9,571 bases of DNA. It comes from Clostridia bacterium (GTDB lineage Bacteria > Bacillota > Clostridia > Christensenellales > Borkfalkiaceae). Below, in pieces: positions 1 through 6,590 of the stretch (within the stretch, counting starts at the first letter, position 1; every line of letters starts with the position of its first letter). The notes under the pieces are model-generated. The model did not search any database. It saw only the letters and a program-made list of their open reading frames with translations, and was not told where the DNA came from. The stretch is taken from assembly GCA_900767885.1 (NCBI GenBank), contig CAAGAU010000016.1, forward strand, positions 1 through 9,571, written 5' to 3'. Made by a program: the position numbers and the translations under genes.

Positions 1-141
1 CTTCTATTATTCGGCACTTAACGCTAACGCGTTAAAACTACCGTTTTCCGCATTTTTGATAAAAAATGCGAGTGCCTTATGAATATCTTCGTTCGCAAAC
101 CCTTGCAAGCAAGTTTGCTCACTCGACATTGACAGAATGAC
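1..141. repeat. Cluster of short inverted repeats
   Basis: No gene is supported here. Several perfect palindromes lie side by side: TTAACGC (18-24) with GCGTTAA (29-35) around a 4-nt loop; CGCATTTTT (49-57) with AAAAATGCG (62-70) around GATA; GGCACT (13-18) with AGTGCC (71-76), which encloses both; and GCAAAC (95-100) with GTTTGC (113-118). The right end, read on the minus strand, begins CGTCATTCTG, which resembles the dispersed TCATTCTGAGCG-type palindromes of many bacterial genomes. The 12-mer TTGCAAGCAAGT at 103-114 recurs at 9458-9469, which supports a repeat origin. It could also include the 3' end of an upstream transcript. Confidence 0.5.
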
Positions 142-228
142 GTGTTTTTTAATTGCCGCAAAAGTAACAATCGACGCGCTTCGTCAAAAGAGTATAAAAC
201 TTCTCTCTATCCGACTTTTCGTTCGTAT

Positions 229-234
229 TATAAT
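229..234 (+). promoter_or_regulatory. Candidate -10 box close to the first start codon
   Basis: A perfect TATAAT lies 9 nt before the ATG at 244. Transcription from it would begin within a few bases of the start codon, giving a leaderless or nearly leaderless mRNA. No convincing -35 box is visible 16-18 bp upstream. A second, weaker TATAAA at 193-198 would give a leader of about 40 nt. Confidence 0.4.
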
Positions 235-243
235 TGTCGTACT

Positions 244-1005
244 ATGAAAAAATTTATCGCCGCAATAACGGCTGCGTTTTTAATATATTCGTCGTGCGAG
301 TTTGCGTTCGCGGACTATCGCGTTTATGCGGAACCCGGCGCGAGGTATTCCCGCGTGCTTTCGGATAACGTTATCCTCTATATGGACGCGAGCCTTACCG
401 TACCGTGGTTTACGCTGCCGTACAGTTACTACGTAAAAGTGTTGTCTGTCGGCGGGACTTCGGCAAAAGTCGAATATAAGGGCGATAACGCGTCGCGCCC
501 GTCGGCAAAAGGTTACGTCGCCGCGGAAGAACTCAATTTTACCGATGAAATTCCGTCGCCTGCGTACCCGTCGCTCGTTTTAACCGTCAACCAGAACTGT
601 ATGCTGTATAAGGACGTCGATTTCACCATTGCCGAAACCGTAACCCAGAACAGCACTATCGATTTTTACGGATTTTTAACCCGCAAAAACGGCGAAAAGT
701 TGATTTACGGCTACGTGCAGACCTCTTCGGGCGATAAGTACGTAGGGTACTTGCCGTTAAGTGCGGTTTACGATTTTACCGTGCCGCAACTGCCCGTGTC
801 CGAGCCGACTTCTGCCCCCGCGGACGATCCCCCGTCCGAATCCTCTTCCGAACCGGATAACGCCGTCGGCAACAATCTGCAAATACTTATTATAGTCGCG
901 GTGTCGGTCGTGGCTATATCCATAGTGTACCTGCTTTTTCGCCCGTCGCAAAGTAAATTAAAAGACGAGGTTATTTCCAAAAGCGAGTTTTACGACGACG
1001 AATAA
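244..1005 (+). CDS. Secreted membrane-anchored protein with two SH3-like modules
   Basis: A 253-residue protein I cannot name. Residues 1-23 form a signal peptide (MKK start, hydrophobic core, AFA|D cleavage site). Residues 24-180 are extracellular and look like two SH3-like beta modules: one closing with GYVAAEEL near 90, the second closing with YVGYLPLSAVYDF near 167-178. A Pro/Ser/Glu-rich linker (183-206) leads to one membrane helix (213-232) and a short charged cytoplasmic tail ending YDDE. The ATG at 244 is chosen because it begins the signal peptide; an in-frame GTG at 142 would add 34 residues before it. No Shine-Dalgarno is visible, unlike the other genes here. The layout matches the larger protein at 2068-4674. 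It converges with the small minus-strand gene, with 16 bp between the stop codons and no hairpin between them. A cell-surface ligand-binding or sensing role is inference. Confidence 0.8.
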   Translation: MKKFIAAITAAFLIYSSCEFAFADYRVYAEPGARYSRVLSDNVILYMDASLTVPWFTLPYSYYVKVLSVGGTSAKVEYKGDNASRPSAKGYVAAEELNFTDEIPSPAYPSLVLTVNQNCMLYKDVDFTIAETVTQNSTIDFYGFLTRKNGEKLIYGYVQTSSGDKYVGYLPLSAVYDFTVPQLPVSEPTSAPADDPPSESSSEPDNAVGNNLQILIIVAVSVVAISIVYLLFRPSQSKLKDEVISKSEFYDDE

Positions 1006-1021
1006 GGCGATTAACGCATAT

Positions 1022-1501
1022 TTATTCCTCGTTGCCGGGGCGCAGCGTACCGATAGATTTGCAGCGTTTTTCGCTCTCCTTTTTATCGCATAAAATTTCG
1101 TCGAAAAAATAAAACTCCTTTGCGGTCTGTTCGTATTTTTCGGGCGTGTAGCCTTTATCCTGCATCGCCTTTGCGAATTTCGCGGTGGCGAGCAAGATTT
1201 TTCTGAAATAATTCCGGTTTATCTCGTCGGTTACGCCGTTGCCGATAAAGCCGTATTTTTCGCCGAGCAATCTTTTATGCTCGGGTTTCAGCGTTCCGAG
1301 AGCCTCCTTTACGTCGTAATAAAAAGCGATAAGCTTTTGTTTTTTGTCGATTAAAGTTATAAGTTCTTCTGCCTGGGCGAGCGCGGTTTTGCCTTTAGAG
1401 TAGGGTTTTAAGGCTTTTTTAAAAAACACCTCGTCCATGCCGTGTAACACCTCCTCTGTTTTTTCATACGCTTCGAGCGCGCTTCTTTCATATACGTGCA
1501 T
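1022..1501 (-). CDS. Small charged helical protein of unknown function
   Basis: A 159-residue protein that I do not recognise. It is rich in Lys and Glu, without a signal peptide or membrane segment, so probably cytoplasmic and mostly helical. Residues 63-84 (DVKEALGTLKPEHKRLLGEKYG) faintly resemble the 'AL..L....R.LL..RY' helix of sigma-70 region 4 and of phage ArpU-like regulators, but there is no clear helix-turn-helix after it, so no function is assigned. The ATG at 1501 is preferred over an in-frame TTG at 1516 because a perfect GGAGG (1511-1507) sits 5 nt upstream of the ATG. A strong promoter lies at 1563-1535, and a LexA-like box lies about 115 bp upstream of the start codon. It is convergent with the gene ending at 1005. 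A DNA-damage link is only a possibility raised by that operator. Confidence 0.72.
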   Translation of the reverse strand: MHVYERSALEAYEKTEEVLHGMDEVFFKKALKPYSKGKTALAQAEELITLIDKKQKLIAFYYDVKEALGTLKPEHKRLLGEKYGFIGNGVTDEINRNYFRKILLATAKFAKAMQDKGYTPEKYEQTAKEFYFFDEILCDKKESEKRCKSIGTLRPGNEE

Positions 1502-1523
1502 TCTTGCCTCCGTCAATAACGAT

Positions 1524-1550
1524 TTTTCGGGCGAATTATAAACCCGAAAA
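1524..1550. promoter_or_regulatory. Operator-like inverted repeat around a -10 box
   Basis: Perfect 8-bp arms TTTTCGGG (1524-1531) and CCCGAAAA (1543-1550) flank 11 bp that contain the TATAAT of the minus-strand promoter. A protein bound here would block the promoter; alternatively the arms could be chance. The same half-site pair recurs in the pyrG leader (6490-6499 and 6561-6570), but TTTTCGGGCG also occurs inside coding sequence near 1135, so it is not rare in this DNA. Confidence 0.35.
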
Positions 1551-1563
1551 GTCCGATTTTCAA
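1535..1563 (-). promoter_or_regulatory. Promoter of the 159-residue gene
   Basis: On the minus strand TTGAAA (1563-1558) is followed after 17 bp by a perfect TATAAT (1540-1535). This is a good sigma-A-type promoter, with a predicted start near 1528 and a short leader that carries GGAGG ahead of the ATG at 1501. Confidence 0.75.
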
Positions 1564-1615
1564 CTTTTACTGAACGGTTTTTTCAAAAAATTTTATATTT
1601 TTTTCGAACAAAACC

Positions 1616-1629
1616 CGAACAAATGTTCG
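1616..1629. promoter_or_regulatory. LexA (SOS) box candidate
   Basis: The 14-mer CGAACAAATGTTCG is a perfect 6+2+6 palindrome and fits the Gram-positive LexA/DinR consensus CGAAC-N4-GTTCG, including the preferred purine and pyrimidine positions in the centre. It lies next to two candidate promoters. One is on the minus strand: TTGTCA (1658-1653), 17 bp, TATATG (1635-1630), which would put the box over the start site of a transcript heading to the 159-residue gene. The other is on the plus strand: TATAAT at 1634-1639, with no good -35 box. Which promoter it would control cannot be decided from sequence alone. Confidence 0.6.
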
Positions 1630-1633
1630 CATA

Positions 1634-1748
1634 TATAATACGATAGAAACACTGACAAGTGTCTGGCATAAATAAATTTTACACGATAAACCAAAACGCA
1701 TAAACAGGGGTATTTTGTCGAACGCTCAAAAAACCCTTGTTTTTTTTT
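1634..1748 (+). ncRNA. Possible short terminated transcript (sRNA candidate)
   Basis: A TATAAT (1634-1639) is followed by about 100 nt with no supported reading frame and then by a very strong intrinsic terminator at 1702-1748. The predicted RNA would start near 1646 and carry a small 5' hairpin (ACACT 1649-1653 with AGTGT 1658-1662). No gene on this strand ends nearby that needs the terminator; the closest (ending at 1005) lies beyond an opposing gene. The weak point is the missing -35 box. It may instead be a leader or a decayed gene end. Confidence 0.35.
1702..1748 (+). terminator. Strong intrinsic terminator
   Basis: The stem pairs 1702-1717 with 1727-1742 with only one A-A mismatch and one G-U pair, around a 9-nt loop (1718-1726), and a run of nine T (1740-1748) follows. 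It works on the plus strand; on the minus strand the T tract after the stem is poor. Confidence 0.85.
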
Positions 1749-1765
1749 ACGGAAAATGCTATAAT
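1737..1765 (+). promoter_or_regulatory. Promoter of the large surface protein gene
   Basis: TTGTTT (1737-1742), 17 bp, then TATAAT (1760-1765), preceded by TGC, which makes an extended -10. The start would be near 1772, giving a leader of roughly 295 nt before the ATG at 2068. The -35 box overlaps the T tract of the preceding terminator, so upstream transcription would be stopped just as this promoter begins. Confidence 0.65.
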
Positions 1766-1840
1766 CAAATTACAATGGATAAGTGTCGATAGAAGGTCTT
1801 TATTTTATTCTCATTGAGAAGAAGCGTAGCGACTGCGGCA

Positions 1841-1943
1841 ATCCCCTTTCTCGTTGTCATTGCGAGGCACGAAGTGCCGATAGGGGATAAAAAGTACGTC
1901 ATATTGAGCGTAAGCGAAATATCCCACCGAACAACCGGCGGTG
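1841..1943. repeat. Cluster of REP-like palindromes in a 5' leader
   Basis: Three adjoining palindromes fill the leader of the large surface protein gene. ATCCCCT (1841-1847) pairs with AGGGGAT (1882-1888) and encloses GGCAC-GAA-GTGCC (1866-1878), in the context TCATTGCGAGG. Next is ATATT (1901-1905) with AATAT (1918-1922), in the context GTCATATTGAGCG. Last is CACCG (1925-1929) with CGGTG (1939-1943). The TCATTGCGAGG and TCATATTGAGCG cores are recognisable as dispersed short repeats seen in many bacterial genomes. No protein is encoded here. The rest of the leader, 1944-2050, is A-rich and shows nothing more. Confidence 0.55.
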
Positions 1944-2067
1944 CAATAAAATAGTCGTATCAGATCTAATTGCGCCTTTAAACGCAGACAACGAAAATTT
2001 ATACAAGAAATATAAGAAAAACGATGAAACAAAAAAACGAAAATCATAAAAAGGAGCGGGTGAACGA

Positions 2068-4674
2068 ATGAAGAAAATAACGGCTTTGGCGGCGATAATA
2101 TTGTGTGCTTTCGCACTTGTTTTCGGCGCGGCGAAAACCGTCAGGGCGGACGGACAGGAAAACGAAAATATCGTTAATACCGAAATTTTTCTGCCTACGA
2201 CCTACCTGCAATACTATAAACTCGAAAATCCGTATGCGATTTGCCGTCAGCCATATCACAATAAGGAACTGGTTGCCATTTCGCATAAAGGCGCGATAGT
2301 CGTTTATTACGACGAAAAATTTTATAAACGCGACATAACCGAACTTTCGTCCGAGCAAGGCGTGCCGTCGCTTCAGCTTTACGGCGAATATCTGCTTTTT
2401 TCGGCGCAGTCCAGGCTGTATTCCATCTTTGTGGGCGATCTCGAAAGCGGCGAAGAACTTTCGTATAAAAGCGTAAAATGCGGCGACGAAACCGTCAGCG
2501 CAAACGATTTTTCGGTATGCGGAAACAAAGTTGCCGTAATCACGAATAACTCGCTTGATTTTTACGAGATTATGTCCGACGCAAGCGGCATTGCGCTCGT
2601 TAAAGAAAAAGGCTTGAATAAAAACGCGTTAAATTCGGTGCTTTTGTCTAAAAACGGCTTGACTTACTACGCCAAAGACGACGATAACATTTACGTTTAC
2701 GATAACGAAACGGAAGAAAAACTCGTTTCGGCAACGGTCGTTCGTTCCATAGCCGAAAGCGGCGATATAGACGATAAAACCCTTTATTATTCGTGTTTAA
2801 ACGGCGTGTATTCGGTCGATTTGTCGGCGGATAAAAAGGAGAGCGTGCCTATAAAAGAAGTTTCGCCTAGGAACGATCCCGATAAAGATCTGGGCAAACT
2901 CTGGGATCCGCAGGGCATTTGTCTTACGGGCAAAGGTATATGGGTGGTAGACGGCGAAATCTGCGCCGTGCAGGAGATAGATCTTTCAAAGAAGGAGTTT
3001 ACCGATTTTGCGATAACCACCAACTCGCGCGCGGTCAACCGTCTGTCGATGAACGCAAAAGGCATAACCGTAGACGACGGAAATATTTACGCGCTTGACG
3101 AAAACCGCATAGTCGTGGTGGAAAACGCTTACGAAAATAAAGAAGCGCGTACTTACCGCAGGATAAATCTGGACGTTTTCCCCGATAAATTTGCCGTCGG
3201 CGGAGGGTTTGTCGCCTATTCTACGGGCAAAAAGGTATATCTCGGCAAAATTCCCGATTCCGAAGAGAAACAAGCGGAAATAATGCTCGAACAGATTCCG
3301 CTTATAAAAGGCGAAACCGATTCCGACGTGGTAGTGGATATGTGTTATAAAGACGGCGCGTTTTACATACTCAGCAACGTGCTTGACAATCAAAAGACCT
3401 ATCCTATAATTTATAAAATAGACTTAAGCGCGGAAAACAAAACGCTCGGCAATTTTTATAACAAAAAAGTAAAGGAAGAAAAAGGCAAGTTCATTGCCGT
3501 TGACGTTTTCGGTTCGGTGTATATGTCTGTTACCGACCCGAGCGGCGCGAAATACTCGTTTTACACCGTAACGCCCGAAAAAACCGCCGGGCTTATAGCC
3601 GATTACGTCCCCGACGGCGAAATAATAAAAATGCAGACCGATTTTGACGGAAAACTGTATTTGCTTACCGCCGGCGGAACGGTTTCCTGCCTCGACGTTG
3701 CCGAAAGCGGCGGATACGAAGAAAAATTCGTAAAGAACGTAAAAAAATCGCCCAACCTCGAAAACAGCGGAGTGGGCAACCCCGTATCGTTTACGATGGA
3801 CGAAAATTCGGATAAAGCGTACTTTATCTTCGGCGGACTTATATTGAGCTCTTCCGAAAAGACCGATCTGAATATTGCCACGGTAAACACGATTACCGTG
3901 CCGAACGGTTTTACTTACGCGTTTGATTTGGGCGGTTCGTTTGGAAAACTGCGCGAAAATTCCAAACTTTTCTCGGTAGACCCCGTCAAAACCGACGGCG
4001 AATATTTTAAGTATCTCGATTATTTTACCCAGACGCAGCCCGACGACTACGCGTTTATAAAAATAAGCGACAGATTTTCGCTCGCGATAAAACGCGGCGT
4101 TTCGGCTATCGTAAGAAATTCGGATATTATCGGCACGTTTGCCGCGACCGAAACGAGCGGCGACTATTACTCGCTGGTAGCATTTAAAACCTATTCTCTG
4201 CCCGTACTCGAAGACTCTTATTACGCGGAGTTGTCCGTCGATTCAAAGCAAAAAATAAGCGTTGCGGGCGAGGTTGAGTTTAACGGAGTAAAATTCGTCG
4301 CGGTTTGCAAGGATAACGTTTACGGATATATTCCGTACTCGTTTTTAACGGAGAGAATAACCGGCCCTCAAACCGAAAAATCAGTAAAGACCGCCTACGT
4401 TTATGCGCGCGGCGGCGTTGAAGTGTACGACGAAAATTATAAACTTAACGGCAAAGTGGTAGTCGATAAAGAGCGCGTGGCGGTAATAAACGACGGCAAA
4501 GATTATACTTACGTTCGTTTCGGCGACGGAACTTACGGTTACGTAAAAACGACCTATTTAACGGTCAACAGCCGCGAGAACTTTGTAAAATGTCTGGTTG
4601 CGGTACTGTGCGCGTCGTCTTTCCTTGTAACGAGTTTGTTCCTCGAGCGCAAGTATTTATTCGAGGCGCGTTAA
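2068..4674 (+). CDS. Large secreted membrane-anchored protein, beta-propeller-like with SH3-like C-terminus
   Basis: An 868-residue protein that I cannot name. Residues 1-27 form a signal peptide (MKK start, hydrophobic core, VRA|D site; no lipobox). Residues about 60-640 are rich in short beta strands of the type 'GLTYYAKDDDNIYVYDNE' (197-213) and 'GITVDDGNIYALDENRIVVVEN' (332-353), as expected for a beta-propeller or related repeat fold. Two SH3-like modules follow: about 705-768, closing with YGYIPYSFL, and 775-831, closing with YGYVKTTYL. One membrane helix at 839-859 and the tail ERKYLFEAR end the protein, so nearly all of it lies outside the cell. The ATG is preceded by AAGGAG (2051-2056) with an 11-nt spacer. 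The gene stands alone, with its own promoter (1737-1765) and terminator (4704-4740). Binding of a cell-wall or other extracellular ligand is inference; I see no catalytic motif. Confidence 0.85.
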   Translation: MKKITALAAIILCAFALVFGAAKTVRADGQENENIVNTEIFLPTTYLQYYKLENPYAICRQPYHNKELVAISHKGAIVVYYDEKFYKRDITELSSEQGVPSLQLYGEYLLFSAQSRLYSIFVGDLESGEELSYKSVKCGDETVSANDFSVCGNKVAVITNNSLDFYEIMSDASGIALVKEKGLNKNALNSVLLSKNGLTYYAKDDDNIYVYDNETEEKLVSATVVRSIAESGDIDDKTLYYSCLNGVYSVDLSADKKESVPIKEVSPRNDPDKDLGKLWDPQGICLTGKGIWVVDGEICAVQEIDLSKKEFTDFAITTNSRAVNRLSMNAKGITVDDGNIYALDENRIVVVENAYENKEARTYRRINLDVFPDKFAVGGGFVAYSTGKKVYLGKIPDSEEKQAEIMLEQIPLIKGETDSDVVVDMCYKDGAFYILSNVLDNQKTYPIIYKIDLSAENKTLGNFYNKKVKEEKGKFIAVDVFGSVYMSVTDPSGAKYSFYTVTPEKTAGLIADYVPDGEIIKMQTDFDGKLYLLTAGGTVSCLDVAESGGYEEKFVKNVKKSPNLENSGVGNPVSFTMDENSDKAYFIFGGLILSSSEKTDLNIATVNTITVPNGFTYAFDLGGSFGKLRENSKLFSVDPVKTDGEYFKYLDYFTQTQPDDYAFIKISDRFSLAIKRGVSAIVRNSDIIGTFAATETSGDYYSLVAFKTYSLPVLEDSYYAELSVDSKQKISVAGEVEFNGVKFVAVCKDNVYGYIPYSFLTERITGPQTEKSVKTAYVYARGGVEVYDENYKLNGKVVVDKERVAVINDGKDYTYVRFGDGTYGYVKTTYLTVNSRENFVKCLVAVLCASSFLVTSLFLERKYLFEAR

Positions 4675-4703
4675 AACGAAAATTAAATTTACTTGTTTAA
4701 GGT

Positions 4704-4740
4704 ATTGCCGCGGTCGCATAAAGCGACCGCGGCAATTTTA
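4704..4740 (+). terminator. Intrinsic terminator of the large surface protein gene
   Basis: A perfect 14-bp stem pairs 4704-4717 with 4723-4736 around the loop ATAAA, followed by TTTTACTTTTT. It begins 29 nt after the stop codon. On the minus strand it is not followed by a T tract, but its stable stem might still help to end pyrG transcripts. Confidence 0.85.
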
Positions 4741-4798
4741 CTTTTTGCAGGCAGGTTCGTCCGCAGAATTGACCGTAGAGGTATAAAACCGTGTTATA

Positions 4799-4814
4799 TT
4801 TCGCGTAAGCGAAA
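4799..4814. repeat. Small hairpin after pyrG
   Basis: TTTCGC (4799-4804) and GCGAAA (4809-4814) pair perfectly around GTAA, 22 bp beyond the pyrG stop codon. It is a weak terminator candidate for pyrG, since only TATAAC follows it on the minus strand. Its GCGTAAGCGAAA core matches the repeat at 1908-1919, so it may be a fragment of the same dispersed repeat. Confidence 0.4.
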
Positions 4815-4836
4815 CGGCTCTGCGGCCCGTTGTCGT

Positions 4837-6447
4837 TTATCGGCGGACGTTTTTAAGCGCGGCGCGTATAAGTTCCTTAAAGAGCGGATGCGCGTTATCC
4901 GGGCGGGACTTAAATTCGGGGTGGAACTGACAACCCACGAAGTAGGGGTGCGAAGTTACTTCCACCGTTTCGACCAACTTTCCGTCGGGCGAAGTTCCCG
5001 ATAAAGTTAAGCCGTTTTCGCTCAAAATCTGCCTGTAATCGTTGTTGAATTCGTATCTGTGGCGGTGGCGTTCGGAAATTTCGGTTTCGCCGTAAGCCGC
5101 GTAAATCCGAGTACCCTCCTTTAAAACGCAGGGGTATGCGCCCAACCGCATAGTGCCGCCCTTTTTGTCGATATTTTTCTGCTCGGGCATAAGGTCGATA
5201 ACTTTGTGCTTTGCGTTCTCGTCAAACTCGCCGCTCGTGGCGTTTTCGAGTTTGCATACGTTGCGCGCGTACTCTATAACCATCATCTGCATGCCCAGGC
5301 AGATACCGAGGCAAGGCACGCCGTTTTCGCGCGCATAGCGGCAGGTTTCTATCATACCTTCGGTCGCGCGGCCGCCGAAACCGCCGGGAATAATAATTCC
5401 GTTTACCCCCGCGAAAATGTCTTTAGCCGTGTTATAGGTTACCTTTTCGCTGTCCACCCAACGGATTTTCACGTTTGCGCCGAGCGCGTAACCGCCCGCT
5501 TTCAACGCCTCGACTACGGACAAATACGCGTCGTGTAAATGCACGTATTTACCCACGAGCGCGATCTCGGTGTGCTTTTTAGCCGTCTTGACCGATTTTA
5601 CAAAGTTTTTCCATTCCGAAATATCCGTTCTTCCGCCGAGTTTCAATTTTCTCGCAACGACCTTATCCAGTCCGTTTTTATGCAGAGCCACGGGCGTTTC
5701 GTACAGACAGTCCATGGTAACGTCCGAAATAACGCAGTCGGGAGCAACGTTACAAAACAGCGCGATTTTGCGGCGAATATCGTCGCCCACTTCGCCGTCG
5801 GAACGCACTACTATTACGTCGGGCGAAATGCCTATGCCCCTTAACTCGCTTACGCTGTGTTGGGTGGGTTTGGATTTATATTCGTCCGACCCGGATATGT
5901 ACGGAACTAAACACACGTGAATAAACACGCAGTTCTCCCTGCCTACGTCAAACGAAAACTGCCTTATCGCCTCTAAAAAGTGTTGCGATTCTATATCGCC
6001 CGTCGTGCCGCCTATTTCGGTAATAAGCACGTCCGCGCCCGTCGTTTCGGCGTTTTTGCGAATGAAAGACTTGGTTTCGTCGGTAACGTGCGGAATAATC
6101 TGCACGGTTTTGCCGAGGTATTCGCCGCGGCGTTCTTTTTCGATAACCGAGTAGAAAACTTTGCCCGAGGTAAGGTTGGAATATTTATTGAGGTTAATGC
6201 CCGTAAAGCGTTCGTAATGCCCTAAATCAAGGTCGGTTTCCGCGCCGTCGTCGGTAACGAAAACTTCGCCGTGTTCGAGGGGGTTCATCGTGCCGGGGTC
6301 AACGTTCATATACGGGTCGAGTTTTTGTACGGCTATTCTGTAACCGCGTTGCCGGAGCAACCTGCCGAGCGAAGCCGCGACTATGCCTTTGCCCAGTCCC
6401 GACACGACGCCGCCCGTAACGAATACGTATTTTGTAGTGCTTTTCAT
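4837..6447 (-). CDS. pyrG: CTP synthase
   Basis: Makes CTP from UTP, ATP and glutamine, the last step of pyrimidine nucleotide synthesis, in the cytoplasm. The 536-residue length is normal for the family. The N-terminal synthetase domain (1-270) has the P-loop GGVVSGLGKG (12-21), the KLDPYMNVDPGTMNPLEHGEV block (42-62) and EIGGTTGDIES (144-154). The C-terminal class I glutamine amidotransferase domain (about 293-536) has the oxyanion loop PGGFGGR (354-360), the nucleophile Cys383 in GICLG, and the catalytic His509 and Glu511 in QFHPEF. All expected catalytic residues are present. AAGGAG (6460-6455) lies 7 nt before the ATG. The gene has its own promoter (6620-6591) and a terminator hairpin in its leader (6563-6503), which points to control by attenuation. 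The previous minus-strand gene has its own terminator, so pyrG is probably transcribed alone. Confidence 0.98.
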   Translation of the reverse strand: MKSTTKYVFVTGGVVSGLGKGIVAASLGRLLRQRGYRIAVQKLDPYMNVDPGTMNPLEHGEVFVTDDGAETDLDLGHYERFTGINLNKYSNLTSGKVFYSVIEKERRGEYLGKTVQIIPHVTDETKSFIRKNAETTGADVLITEIGGTTGDIESQHFLEAIRQFSFDVGRENCVFIHVCLVPYISGSDEYKSKPTQHSVSELRGIGISPDVIVVRSDGEVGDDIRRKIALFCNVAPDCVISDVTMDCLYETPVALHKNGLDKVVARKLKLGGRTDISEWKNFVKSVKTAKKHTEIALVGKYVHLHDAYLSVVEALKAGGYALGANVKIRWVDSEKVTYNTAKDIFAGVNGIIIPGGFGGRATEGMIETCRYARENGVPCLGICLGMQMMVIEYARNVCKLENATSGEFDENAKHKVIDLMPEQKNIDKKGGTMRLGAYPCVLKEGTRIYAAYGETEISERHRHRYEFNNDYRQILSENGLTLSGTSPDGKLVETVEVTSHPYFVGCQFHPEFKSRPDNAHPLFKELIRAALKNVRR

Positions 6448-6502
6448 AAAAAATCTCCTTAAAAATTGTAAAAATATATTTTTTAACGCTCTTTTCGGGA
6501 TT

Positions 6503-6563
6503 AAAAAAACAAAAAAGGGCGTTTTTTTTTAAGGACTATTTTGCAGTCCCTAAAAAAACGCCC
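6503..6563 (-). promoter_or_regulatory. pyrG leader attenuator (terminator before the start codon)
   Basis: Read on the minus strand, GGGCGTTTTTTT (6563-6552) pairs with its complement ending CGCCC (to 6517). Inside, GGACT (6549-6545) pairs with AGTCC (6537-6533) around a 7-nt loop. Six T, a G and seven T follow (6516-6503), a classic intrinsic terminator, 43 nt before the pyrG ribosome binding site and downstream of its promoter. Outside it, TCTTTTCGGG (6570-6561) can pair with CCCGAAAAGA (6499-6490). pyrG of Bacillus subtilis is known to be controlled by a leader terminator, so this fits. The antitermination mechanism cannot be read from the sequence. Confidence 0.75.
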
Positions 6564-6590
6564 GAAAAGACACTTTTAAAAACAGGTTAA

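Noticed and set aside
142..243. Upstream GTG start for the first gene
   Set aside because: It would put 34 residues before an obvious signal peptide, and there is no ribosome binding site.
1524..1944. CRISPR array
   Set aside because: The repeats are inverted and of different sequences, without regular direct repeats and spacers.
1811..2116. Minus-strand frame of 101 codons in the control region
   Set aside because: It overlaps the repeats and the start of the 868-residue gene, has no supporting ribosome binding site, and encodes a low-information F/Y-rich peptide.
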